This document shows positions 37,818-46,171 of a stretch of 64,000 nucleotides of DNA, piece by piece. Location: the NCBI RefSeq assembly GCF_014863605.1, contig NZ_CP062252.1:6425501-6489500 (forward strand). The letters run 5' to 3'. Source of the DNA: Pseudomonas allokribbensis. GTDB lineage: Bacteria > Pseudomonadota > Gammaproteobacteria > Pseudomonadales > Pseudomonadaceae. The notes under the pieces are model-generated. The model had not been told where the DNA came from and ran no database searches. It saw only the letters and a list, made by a program, of their open reading frames with translations. The translations under genes were made by a program, and so were the position numbers. Numbering within the stretch: the stretch's first letter is position 1; each line of letters opens with the position of its first letter.

Positions 37818-39371
37818 TTAACTGCGCCAGACTTCGCGCAAGCGGGCCAGAGCCGACTCGATCGCCGGCTCCGGCACCGCCGCAAAACCCAGCACCAGAC
37901 CGGCGCGCCGATCGATCGGCGTCGTCGAGTCCGGCAGCCAGTACTTGCTCAAGCCATGGACTTCCACCCCGACGCTGGCGGCCTGTTCGATCAATTGCTG
38001 TTCGCGGGCCACGCTGTCGACCGCCACCGTCAAATGAAGTCCGGCGGACACGGCCGGCAGTTCGCCGACACCCGCCAAACCCTGGGGCCAACCATTGATG
38101 AGCGCATTGCGCCGGCTGAGTGCAGCACGGCGCATCCGCCGGATGTGCCGCTGAAAGTGCCCGGCCGCCATGAACTCGGCCATCACCGCCTGGGTGCTCA
38201 CCTCGGAATGCCGGACATCCACCGCGCGCCGCTGTGCAAAGGCCTCCACCAACCCCGGCGGCAACACCAGATAACCCAGGCGCAGCGCCGGGAACGCGAC
38301 TTTGCCGAAGGTGCCGACGTACAAGACACGACCCTGGCGGTCGAGCGCAGCCAGCGGAGCCAAGGGGGCGCCGGTGTAGCGATACTCGCCGTCGTAATCG
38401 TCCTCGACGATCCAACCCCCGGTGCGCTCGGCCCAGGCCAGCAATTCCAGGCGTCGCGCCAGGCTCATCACCACCCCTGTCGGGTATTGATGAGACGGCG
38501 TGACATAAGCCACACGGCAATCTTCGGCGGCGGCCAACGCTGCGCAATCGATGCCCTCCTCATCCACCGCAATGCCGTGCAATCGACCACCGGCCAATGC
38601 GAACGCATGACCCGCTGCGCGGTAGCCGGGATTCTCGATGCCGACCCCGGCGCCTGGCTCCACCAGCAACTGTGCACAAAGGCTGATTCCTTGCTGTGCG
38701 CCACTGGTGATCACAATTTGCTCAGCCGAGCACTGCATGCCGCGCGAACTGCGCAAATAGGCAGCGATCAGTCCACGCAACCGCGCATCGCCCGCCGGGT
38801 CGCCGTAACACAGTTGCTGCAAATCGGGTTTACGCCAGAACGCCGCATTCAGCTTGGCCCAGACGTCGAACGGGAACAGATCGAACGCCGGAACACCCAC
38901 CCTGAAAGCCCGTGGCGGACCACTCGGCGGCGTAGGCAAATGGTTCTGTTCAAGCCGCTGCATCGCACCGCTGTGGATAACTTTGCTGGATAAATCCCCA
39001 GTGGAATCGACCGATTTTGTGGATAAGGCTGTGGGTAAGCCTGTTGAAAACCCTGTGGATACTTTTGTGGATAGTTTTTTCGTCGGTGTCGCCGATTGGG
39101 GCAACTGCGCCACATAAGTACCGTCCCCGACCCGCCCTTCGATGAAACCTTCGGCATACAGCTGATCGTAGGCGCGCACCACACTGTTGCGGGAAATCGT
39201 CAATGCCGCCGCCAGATCGCGACTGGCCGGCAGGCGTGTGCCGCTGGCCAGGCGCCCGTCGAGCACCCGCAGGCGCAAGGCCTGATAGAGCTGACGGCTC
39301 AGGCCTTTGCGGCGGTCGAGCTCAATGCCGGCAGGGTTGAACGGCAGCGACAGCGTGGTCGAATCGGGCAT
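37818..39371 (-). CDS. MocR-type (GntR-aminotransferase) regulator
   Basis: 517 residues. N-terminal GntR winged helix (about 20-90, with GTRLPASRDLAAALTISRN), a Ser/Thr-rich linker (about 95-140), then a fold-type-I aminotransferase domain (about 150-515). The PLP lysine is in the motif VGTFGKVAFPALRLGY and the aspartate in EDDYDGEYR. Divergent from the PaiB-GNAT-GNAT operon over 92 bp, which is the usual target layout for MocR proteins. The linker is unusually encoded by 12-bp repeats that match DnaA boxes (see the repeat at 38972-39074). Confidence 0.93.
   Translation of the reverse strand: MPDSTTLSLPFNPAGIELDRRKGLSRQLYQALRLRVLDGRLASGTRLPASRDLAAALTISRNSVVRAYDQLYAEGFIEGRVGDGTYVAQLPQSATPTKKLSTKVSTGFSTGLPTALSTKSVDSTGDLSSKVIHSGAMQRLEQNHLPTPPSGPPRAFRVGVPAFDLFPFDVWAKLNAAFWRKPDLQQLCYGDPAGDARLRGLIAAYLRSSRGMQCSAEQIVITSGAQQGISLCAQLLVEPGAGVGIENPGYRAAGHAFALAGGRLHGIAVDEEGIDCAALAAAEDCRVAYVTPSHQYPTGVVMSLARRLELLAWAERTGGWIVEDDYDGEYRYTGAPLAPLAALDRQGRVLYVGTFGKVAFPALRLGYLVLPPGLVEAFAQRRAVDVRHSEVSTQAVMAEFMAAGHFQRHIRRMRRAALSRRNALINGWPQGLAGVGELPAVSAGLHLTVAVDSVAREQQLIEQAASVGVEVHGLSKYWLPDSTTPIDRRAGLVLGFAAVPEPAIESALARLREVWRS
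38972..39074. repeat. Array of DnaA-box-like 12-bp repeats inside the MocR gene
   Basis: TTATCCACA-like 9-mers on the minus strand recur at 39066-39074, 39054-39062, 39042-39050, 39030-39038 and 39018-39026, exactly 12 bases apart, and again at 38985-38993 and 38972-38980. Two (39018, 38972) are perfect DnaA boxes, three differ at one base, two at two. The first five encode the linker repeats LSTK, VSTG, FSTG, LPTA, LSTK. The last perfect box falls in another reading frame (VIHS), so the DNA motif is kept apart from the peptide. Confidence 0.8.
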
Positions 39372-39388
39372 GGCAATGGACCTATGAA

Positions 39389-39421
39389 ATTGGTCATCAA
39401 TGGCTCTTACAACAGACCAAT
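39389..39421. promoter_or_regulatory. Inverted repeat in the MocR/PaiB divergent promoter
   Basis: ATTGGTC (39389-39395) and GACCAAT (39415-39421), centres 26 bp apart, i.e. 2.5 turns. A further GGACC lies at 39378-39382. The arms sit between the two starts in a 92-bp gap and are good candidates for the MocR operator. A TACGAT (39428-39433) could be the -10 for the rightward operon. Confidence 0.55.
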
Positions 39422-39463
39422 AGCCTGCCTACGATGCAGGCATTCGCCAAGGAAAATTTCTCC

Positions 39464-40087
39464 ATGTACACGCCCCGCGCCTTTGCCATCGACGACTTGT
39501 CCCAACTGCACGAACTGATCCTCGCCACCCGCCTCGCCATTCTGGTGACTCACGGCGAACAGGGCTTGCAGGCCAGCCATGTGCCAGTGCTGCTGCATCG
39601 TGAACAAGGCCCGAACGGCACGCTGTACGGGCATCTGGCCAAGGCCAATCCACAGTGGAAAGACCTGCGCGACGGCGCCGAGGCCATGCTGATTTTTCCC
39701 GGTGCCGATGCCTATGTAAGCCCGGGCTTTTATCCGAGCAAGGCCGAGCACGGCAAAGTCGTGCCGACCTGGAACTACGTTGCCGTGCACGCCTACGGTC
39801 ACGCCGAAACCTTCAGCGATGGCGGTCGTCTGCTGGACATCGTCAGCACCCTCACCAATCGCCATGAGGCCGGCCGCGCCCAGCCCTGGTCGGTCGACGA
39901 TGCACCGGCCGATTACATCGACGGCATGCTCAAGGCCATCGTCGGGTTTGCCATTCCGATCGACCGTCTCGAAGGCAAGCGCAAGCTCAGCCAGAACCGC
40001 AGTCCCGAAGACATCGCCGGCGTGCGCGAAGGCCTGGCCGCCAGCCCCGACTTCAACGATCAAACCCTCGCTCACTTGATGCGTTAA
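39464..40087 (+). CDS. PaiB-type FMN-binding protein
   Basis: 207 residues, FMN-binding split-barrel of the PaiB (PF04299) family, with AYVSPGFYPSK, the HGKVVPTWNY loop and VGFAIPIDRLEGKRKLSQNR near the end. The name negative transcriptional regulator comes from Bacillus PaiB and may not reflect the direct role. AAGGAAA lies before the ATG at 39464; an ATG at 39434 is open but lacks a site. First of a three-gene operon with two acetyltransferases. Confidence 0.92.
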   Translation: MYTPRAFAIDDLSQLHELILATRLAILVTHGEQGLQASHVPVLLHREQGPNGTLYGHLAKANPQWKDLRDGAEAMLIFPGADAYVSPGFYPSKAEHGKVVPTWNYVAVHAYGHAETFSDGGRLLDIVSTLTNRHEAGRAQPWSVDDAPADYIDGMLKAIVGFAIPIDRLEGKRKLSQNRSPEDIAGVREGLAASPDFNDQTLAHLMR

Positions 40088-40097
40088 GGAAATCACC

Positions 40098-40544
40098 ATG
40101 AGTCAGATCGACATCCGTCCGGTCAGCGCCGCCGATCACGCGGCCTGGCTGCCGCTGTGGCAGGCCTACCTGCGCTTCTACAACACCGAGTTGCCGGACG
40201 CCGTCAGCCAAAGCACCTGGCAGCGTTTTCTCGACCCGAACGAACCGACCCACGCCGCGCTCGCCTGGGCCGACGGCAAAGCGGTGGGCATGGTTCATTT
40301 CATCTACCATCGTTCGAACTGGAGCATCGAAAACTCCTGCTACCTGCAAGACCTGCTGGTGGAGCCGCAAACCCGTGGCACCGGCGTCGGTCGTCTGCTG
40401 ATCGAACACGTCTACGCCACCGCCAAGGCCGACGGTTGCTGCAAGGTGCACTGGCTGACCCACGAAACCAACGCCACCGCGATCCAGCTCTACGAGCGCA
40501 TCGCCGAGCGTCCGGGTTTCATCCAGTTTCGCAAAGCCATTTAA
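40098..40544 (+). CDS. GNAT acetyltransferase
   Basis: 148 residues. The acetyl-CoA loop motif VEPQTRGTGVGRLLIEHV is intact (motif A of GNAT). AAGGAA Shine-Dalgarno. The spacing to PaiB is 10 bp and to the next GNAT 12 bp. By analogy with Bacillus paiAB, a polyamine acetyltransferase role is possible, but substrate is unproven. Confidence 0.88.
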   Translation: MSQIDIRPVSAADHAAWLPLWQAYLRFYNTELPDAVSQSTWQRFLDPNEPTHAALAWADGKAVGMVHFIYHRSNWSIENSCYLQDLLVEPQTRGTGVGRLLIEHVYATAKADGCCKVHWLTHETNATAIQLYERIAERPGFIQFRKAI

Positions 40545-40556
40545 GGAGCCACGCGC

Positions 40557-41228
40557 ATGACGATTTCTCTCGCCGACTGGAAAGGCGTGCCGCCGCCCTC
40601 CACCACCCTGATCGAAGGCCGCTTCATCCGCCTGGAAAAACTCGACCCGGCGCGCCACGGCGACGACCTGTTCAACGCCCTGCAAGGCCCGGGCGCCGAC
40701 CCGAAACTCTGGGACTATTTGCCCTACGGCCCGTTTCCGGAGCGCAGTGCCTTCAATGACTGGCTGAACAACCATGCTGCCCACAGCGACCCGTACTTCT
40801 TCAGCGTCATCGACCGCGCCAGCGGCCAGGTACAAGGCATCCTCAGCCTGATGTCGATCGTCCCGGCCCAGGGCCGCATCGAAATCGGCCACGTCACCTT
40901 CGGCGCACCGATGCAACGCTCGCCGAAAAGCACCGAAGCGGTCTACCTGCTGGCCAAGGAATCCTTCGCCCTCGGCTACCGTCGCCTCGAATGGAAATGC
41001 AACAACGGCAACGCCCGCTCCAAATACGCGGCCGAGCGGTTGGGTTTCAGCTTCGAAGGTGTGTTCCGCCAGCACATGGTGGTCAAGGGCCAGAACCGTG
41101 ATACCGCGTGGTACTCGATCCTGGACTCGGAATGGCCGGCGATTGCGGCCGGGTTCGAGCGCTGGCTGAGCGACGAGAATCAGACGGCTGAGGGGCAGGT
41201 GAAAGGCTTGGTTGAGTGCCGCGGCTGA
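40557..41228 (+). CDS. GNAT acetyltransferase, RimJ/RimL-like
   Basis: 223 residues, a typical RimJ/RimL-type domain, with AVYLLAKESFALGYRRLEWKCNNGNARSK and the GFSFEGVFRQHMVVKGQNRDTAWYSIL end. It is distinct from the gene before it. Possible targets are amino groups of peptides or small amines. Last of the PaiB operon. Confidence 0.88.
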   Translation: MTISLADWKGVPPPSTTLIEGRFIRLEKLDPARHGDDLFNALQGPGADPKLWDYLPYGPFPERSAFNDWLNNHAAHSDPYFFSVIDRASGQVQGILSLMSIVPAQGRIEIGHVTFGAPMQRSPKSTEAVYLLAKESFALGYRRLEWKCNNGNARSKYAAERLGFSFEGVFRQHMVVKGQNRDTAWYSILDSEWPAIAAGFERWLSDENQTAEGQVKGLVECRG

Positions 41229-41297
41229 GTATGTAAACGCAAAGAAGGAAGCCCCCGACGGCGAGTGCGGCAGTTGAAGGGGTTTCCTGTCTGTTAT

Positions 41298-41329
41298 TGC
41301 TTCATCTGCAACGAATTGCAGATGAAGCA
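41298..41329. repeat. Perfect 14-bp palindrome before the first autotransporter
   Basis: TGCTTCATCTGCAA (41298-41311), loop CGAA, TTGCAGATGAAGCA (41316-41329). No T run, so not a standard terminator. ATCTGCAA occurs once more at 41345-41352 in direct orientation. It lies 112 bp before the autotransporter ATG and could be an operator or a structured leader. Confidence 0.65.
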
Positions 41330-41440
41330 TCCAACCCGCAGACATATCTGCAAAAGAATGCACATAACCCAGACATCATTCTGTAAACCCCCTCCGCTAT
41401 ACAGAACGCCCTCGCTAATAACTAAAAGGACGTTCTCACC

Positions 41441-44398
41441 ATGTCGTTCCCGCCTCAGCGCCTGTCGCTTGCCACTGCCCTGTTGATCGCCACGAGCACC
41501 GCCCACGGCAAGACCGTGCAGATCGACACCGCCACCACCGCGTCGCAGACATTGGGCGGCAACGACACCCTGACGATTTCGGCGCCGGGCAGCATCACCA
41601 ACAGCGGCAAGGCCGTGAGCCTCAAGGACAGCACCAGCGGTGTCGGCGTGATCATCGACAACGCCGGCAAGATTATCTCCACCGGTGGCCGGGCCATCGA
41701 CAGCAGTGGCGATCTGACCCAGGCGCGCAATTACGCCATCTACAACCGCAGCGGCGGACAGATTCTCGGCTCCAACGACGCGATTCGCATCGACAGCAAC
41801 TTCGTCAGCGGCAGCCTGTTGATCGACAACAGCGGCACCATTCGCTCGACCACCGGCCAGGGCCTGGATCTGGATGCGTTGCGCAGCGACGGGGTGAAAA
41901 CCACCATCATCAACCGCGCAGGCGGGCTGATTCGCGGCGACGCCAGCGACGGCATGAAGACCGGCGCCAACGCGACCATCAGCAACTATGGCGAGATCTC
42001 GACCGGTGACTCGCACAACGCCGACCAGAAGTTCGACGGCATCGATATCGACACCGCAACCGGTGTCAGCGTGACCAACTACGGCGTGATCTCCGGCGGC
42101 CGACATGGCATCACCACCGACCTCGGGGCGACGCTGGTGAACTACGGGCAGATCACCGGGCGCAATGGTTCCGGTTTCGGTTCCGACGGCGACGGCACGG
42201 TGATCAACCACGGCACCATCACTGGTGCGTATTCCGGGTTGCAGCCCAACGGCGACGGTGACGGCGTGGACATCGACAAAATCGCCCACATCGAAAACTA
42301 CGGCACCATTCAAGGCGTTGGCGCCGGCGGTGTGGACAAGGGTGGTTTCGCCAACGGCAGTGAAGGCATCGCGCTGGGCGGTGGTTACATTCTCAACGCC
42401 AAGAGTGCCCTGATCAGCGGTGCCAACAGCGCCATTCTGGTGGACGACGGCAGCGGCGGTTCGGGACTGGCGGCCACCACGCTGGAAAACTACGGCACCA
42501 TTCAAGGGCTCGACGGTTTCGGCGTGAAGTTCGTCGGTGAGTTCGCCGACAACGTGATCAACGGCGGCACGATCACCGGCAGCAACGGTCTGGCGCTGGA
42601 CCTGGGCGGTGGCAACGACAGCCTGACACTGCGCAACGGCAGCCGCTTTGTCGGCGTGGCCGATGGCGGCACCGGTTACGACCGGGTAGTGATGGACGAC
42701 GCGGCGGGCGGCAGCTTCGGTGCCAGCCGCAATTTCGAATGGCTGGAGGTCAAACAAGGCGCCTGGACCCTCACCGGCAGCGGCGATTTCAGCGACGGCG
42801 GTGCCGTGCGCAACGGCGCCACCCTGATCAACCAGGGCGGCATCGCCGGCAACCTGACCGTGGACGCCGGCGGCGTTTATGCCGGCGGCGGCTCGGTGAG
42901 CAACCTCAACGTGAATGGCACGTTGCGCACTGACACCCGGCTCGGTACAGCAACCATCGTGCACGACTTGAACATGGGCAGCGCATCCACCCTCGCCTAC
43001 GGCGTCAACGCCGATGGCAGCAGCGCGCCGGTCCAGGTCGGCGGCACGGCCAACCTCAGTGGCGCGACACTGGCGGTCAATCCCGGCAGCGGCACGTATC
43101 CGTGGCAGAGCCATTACACGGTGCTGCAGGCTGCGCGGGTCAACGGTACGTTTGGCGCGGTCACCAGCGACTACGCGTTCCTCACGCCAACCCTCGCCTA
43201 CACGCCGACTCAGGTCGACCTGACCTACACCCGCAACGACGTGGCGTTCAATGAACTCGCCGCCACCGGTAACGGCAGCAACGCGGCCAACAGCCTGGCC
43301 TCGATGGGCAAGAACAATGCGCTGTACAACGCCTTGCTCAACACCACTCAAAGCAGTGCAGGCGCAGCCATCGAGCAACTGGCCGGCGCCAGCAACGCCA
43401 ACCTGACCAGCGCCACCCTCGGCGCCAGCAGCCAGGTCGGCAGCAGCATGCTCTCGGCGATGCAACAGATGGGCGGCAGTCCCGGCTTGATGGTCGGCCT
43501 CGATCAGCGCGACACACCGATCCTCGCCGCCAACGGCGTACCGGCCGCAGCCCGAAACCTGAATGATCCCAATGCTCAGGGCCGGCTCTGGCTGCAAGCC
43601 ATCGGCGGCTACGGCAAGCTCGATGGCGAACATGGCAATGGCCGTCTGGAACAACGCACCAAGGGCAGCGTACTCGGTGCCGACTGGGCGCTGAATCCAC
43701 AATGGCGACTGGGCGTGCTCGGTGGCTATTCGAAGACCGATCTGGACGCCACCGGCGTCGATGGCAATGTCGAAAGCTGGCACGTCGGGGTCTATGCCCA
43801 GCATCAAAACGGCCCGATAGCCTTGCGTCTGGGCGCGGCTTACAGCGGTCATCAGGGCGAGAGCAAACGCACAGTTGCGTTCAACGGTTTCAGCGACCGA
43901 CCCAAAGGCGATTACGACGCCAACAGCCAGCAAGCCTTCGCCGAACTCGGCTACGCCATGGGCAGCGGGCGGCTCAGCGCCGAACCGTTCGCCAGCCTCG
44001 GCTACCAGCGCTATCACCGCGACCGCTATCAGGAAAAGGGTGGCGCGGCGGCGTTACAAGTCGACAGTCAGACTCAGGACAACGTCAGCAGCACCGTCGG
44101 TCTGCGCCTGGCGCACCTGAACTCGCTCGAAAACGGTATGAGCCTGACTCCGCGCATGGCCGCAGGCTGGAAACACACGTATGGCGATGTCAGCAGCTCG
44201 ACCCGTCAGGCATTTGTCGTGGGCGGTACCGCGTTCAGCGTCGATGGCAGCTCGCTGGATCGTGACAGCCTGGTTCTCGAGGCTGGGCTGGACCTGGGCG
44301 TTTCGGCGCGGCATACGCTGGGGCTCGGCTACAGCGGCGAGATTGGCAATAACAGTCGCAATCACGGGTTGATCGGGCAGTGGCAGATGAGTTTCTGA
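41441..44398 (+). CDS. Type Va autotransporter
   Basis: 985 residues. Signal peptide about 1-23. The passenger (about 30-600) is built of beta-helix repeats of the NYGTIQG / NSGTIRS / NRAGGLI kind. The C-terminal autotransporter barrel (about 715-985) begins near RLWLQAIGGYGKL and ends with the obligatory Phe in QWQMSF. A helical segment (IEQLAGASNANLTSATLGASS) sits before the barrel. Likely a surface adhesin or secreted factor. AAAGGA precedes the ATG. Confidence 0.93.
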   Translation: MSFPPQRLSLATALLIATSTAHGKTVQIDTATTASQTLGGNDTLTISAPGSITNSGKAVSLKDSTSGVGVIIDNAGKIISTGGRAIDSSGDLTQARNYAIYNRSGGQILGSNDAIRIDSNFVSGSLLIDNSGTIRSTTGQGLDLDALRSDGVKTTIINRAGGLIRGDASDGMKTGANATISNYGEISTGDSHNADQKFDGIDIDTATGVSVTNYGVISGGRHGITTDLGATLVNYGQITGRNGSGFGSDGDGTVINHGTITGAYSGLQPNGDGDGVDIDKIAHIENYGTIQGVGAGGVDKGGFANGSEGIALGGGYILNAKSALISGANSAILVDDGSGGSGLAATTLENYGTIQGLDGFGVKFVGEFADNVINGGTITGSNGLALDLGGGNDSLTLRNGSRFVGVADGGTGYDRVVMDDAAGGSFGASRNFEWLEVKQGAWTLTGSGDFSDGGAVRNGATLINQGGIAGNLTVDAGGVYAGGGSVSNLNVNGTLRTDTRLGTATIVHDLNMGSASTLAYGVNADGSSAPVQVGGTANLSGATLAVNPGSGTYPWQSHYTVLQAARVNGTFGAVTSDYAFLTPTLAYTPTQVDLTYTRNDVAFNELAATGNGSNAANSLASMGKNNALYNALLNTTQSSAGAAIEQLAGASNANLTSATLGASSQVGSSMLSAMQQMGGSPGLMVGLDQRDTPILAANGVPAAARNLNDPNAQGRLWLQAIGGYGKLDGEHGNGRLEQRTKGSVLGADWALNPQWRLGVLGGYSKTDLDATGVDGNVESWHVGVYAQHQNGPIALRLGAAYSGHQGESKRTVAFNGFSDRPKGDYDANSQQAFAELGYAMGSGRLSAEPFASLGYQRYHRDRYQEKGGAAALQVDSQTQDNVSSTVGLRLAHLNSLENGMSLTPRMAAGWKHTYGDVSSSTRQAFVVGGTAFSVDGSSLDRDSLVLEAGLDLGVSARHTLGLGYSGEIGNNSRNHGLIGQWQMSF

Positions 44399-44566
44399 GG
44401 TTTCGCCAATCGATACTTCAGCGGGGGTTGTAGGCAAAGGCATCTGGTCGACCAGGTAAACCAGGGCAGGCTCATCACTCGCCACCGACCGGGCTACAAA
44501 AGCAGACGTCATCCCCTGCGCCCGGCTCGGAATCGCCCGGCATCGGTGTACCGGCCTCGACTTTTA

Positions 44567-44599
44567 CAGTTTGGCCTCATCCTTCATGAGGCCAAACTG
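44567..44599 (+). promoter_or_regulatory. Hairpin covering the Shine-Dalgarno of the second autotransporter-barrel gene
   Basis: CAGTTTGGCCTCAT (44567-44580) and ATGAGGCCAAACTG (44586-44599) form a perfect 14-bp stem with loop CCTTC. The only Shine-Dalgarno (GAGG, 44588-44591, 9 bases before the ATG at 44601) lies in the downstream arm, so the folded mRNA would hide it. The base after the stem completes an in-frame TGA, so no earlier start in that frame is possible. Confidence 0.75.
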
Positions 44600-44600
44600 A

Positions 44601-46067
44601 ATGCCCATTCAATGCAAATACAAGCTCCAACATCTTGTCCTGGCGGTTGCGCTGGCTATCGGTTGCGTAGAATTTTCACTGGCGGAGCAATCAGAACCCG
44701 ACGCGCACGTCGATATCGAGGTGAAGGTCAAAAAGCCGCGCAAGAAGAAGGAAATACCTGCTCCACTCAGTCTCGCCGAAGAAATACCGCGTGAAGAAAG
44801 GATCGTTCCGACACCCGAAACAAGCCCCGTCAGCACTGAGGTTCCGGCAGTACCCGCTCACACATCCGATGACATTCAACCCAAGAAAGTCGCCACAACA
44901 GAGAGCGGCAGCGCGCTCGAAGAAAGCATCGAAAAACCAACGCCCTTACCCGAACCGGTTCTGGCCGAAACGCCCGCAGCTCAACAAACCCAAGTGGTTG
45001 ACCAGCCACCGTCAACGGATTCCCCTCCATCCGCCGGCAACGCAGCCATCGAAGCCCTGCTCGCTGCCGACGAAACCACGACCCCCATCGCCTACGATCA
45101 ACTCGCCGGCGGCAGCAACGCCAACCTCGCCAAGGCAACCCTGAGCAGCGTCACGCCGGTCAGCGCCAGCCTGCTGTCGGCCATGCACCAACTCGATAAT
45201 GCCCACGACTCACCGGGAAACTCACCACGCCATGCGGCCGGTAACGCAGACACCGGCAGGGTCTGGCTGCAAGCCCTCGGACACGGCGGGAAGCTGGATC
45301 GCGATGTGGAGCCCATGCAGCACTCCACCAAGGGACTGCTACTCGGTGCGGACTGGCGCATCGATGAAGCATGGCGTCTGGGATTGATGGGCGGCACCTC
45401 CGACACGCGCATCGACAGCAAAGAGCTGGACGGCGATCTCGACAGTTGGCACCTGGGCGCTTATGCCTTGCGCCAGACGGGTCCGTTGTCACTTCGGCTC
45501 GGTGCAGCCTGGAGCAGCCATGAAGGCAGCACCCGTCGCGAAGTCTCGTTCGATCGCTTCCATGACCGGCTCAAGGGCAGCTACCACGCCACAACCCAGC
45601 AAGCGTTCATCGAGTCGGGATACAACCTTGACCGGGCCAACGTCAGCATCGAGCCGTTTGCCGGCCTCGGCTACCAAGGCTACCAGCGTGACGGCTACAC
45701 CGAGAAAGGTGGGGCTGCGGCGCTCAAGGTTCACGCTCAATCCCACGGCAACTTCAACACCACTGTCGGCCTGCGCATGGCGAAAGTCAGCACGCTGGAT
45801 AACGGCATGCGCCTCACGCCACGATTCAGCGCGGGGTGGAAACACGTTTACGGCGAAACCTACACCAGCACCCGCCAACGACTGGCCACCGGCGGCCATG
45901 ACTACACCGTTTACGGCGCCGAACTGGATCGCAACAGTCTGCAGCTCGACACCGGGCTGGATCTGGCGATCTCGAACAGCCACGCTGTGGGTGTCGGTCT
46001 GACCGGAGAAATCGGCACCGACAGTCGCAACCATGGCGTATCGGGCCAGTGGCGAATGGCGTTCTGA
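44601..46067 (+). CDS. Autotransporter-barrel protein with short Pro/Glu-rich passenger
   Basis: 488 residues. Signal peptide (about 1-28), then a charged stretch rich in Lys, Glu and Pro (about 30-150) in place of a beta-helix, then a helix (YDQLAGGSNANLAKATLSS) and the barrel (about 220-488) ending in QWRMAF. The barrel and helix are clearly paralogous to the upstream autotransporter, so the pair arose by duplication. With no folded passenger to export, the role may be structural or in display of the linker. The ATG at 44601 lies right after a hairpin. Confidence 0.88.
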   Translation: MPIQCKYKLQHLVLAVALAIGCVEFSLAEQSEPDAHVDIEVKVKKPRKKKEIPAPLSLAEEIPREERIVPTPETSPVSTEVPAVPAHTSDDIQPKKVATTESGSALEESIEKPTPLPEPVLAETPAAQQTQVVDQPPSTDSPPSAGNAAIEALLAADETTTPIAYDQLAGGSNANLAKATLSSVTPVSASLLSAMHQLDNAHDSPGNSPRHAAGNADTGRVWLQALGHGGKLDRDVEPMQHSTKGLLLGADWRIDEAWRLGLMGGTSDTRIDSKELDGDLDSWHLGAYALRQTGPLSLRLGAAWSSHEGSTRREVSFDRFHDRLKGSYHATTQQAFIESGYNLDRANVSIEPFAGLGYQGYQRDGYTEKGGAAALKVHAQSHGNFNTTVGLRMAKVSTLDNGMRLTPRFSAGWKHVYGETYTSTRQRLATGGHDYTVYGAELDRNSLQLDTGLDLAISNSHAVGVGLTGEIGTDSRNHGVSGQWRMAF

Positions 46068-46112
46068 GCCCCGGTCGGGCGCTGCCGCTCACTGCGGCAG
46101 TGCCTGAAAGGC

Positions 46113-46139
46113 AAAAAAAAGGGGAGCACATGCCCCCCC
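46113..46139 (-). terminator. Terminator of the pyc operon
   Basis: On the minus strand, GGGGGG pairs with CTCCCC (one G-U pair), loop CATGTG, followed by eight Ts. It stands about 35 bases after the pycB stop. Confidence 0.8.
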
Positions 46140-46171
46140 GAGGTTTAAAGCGTTGTATCGAGGCCGTTATC

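Noticed and set aside
41298..41329. Reading the palindrome as the terminator of the PaiB operon.
   Set aside because: No T run on either strand and a 70-bp distance from the stop; kept as an unexplained palindrome instead.
46082..46100. Hairpin CTGCCGC/GCGGCAG after the second autotransporter.
   Set aside because: Short stem without T run; possible but weak as a terminator, so not listed.
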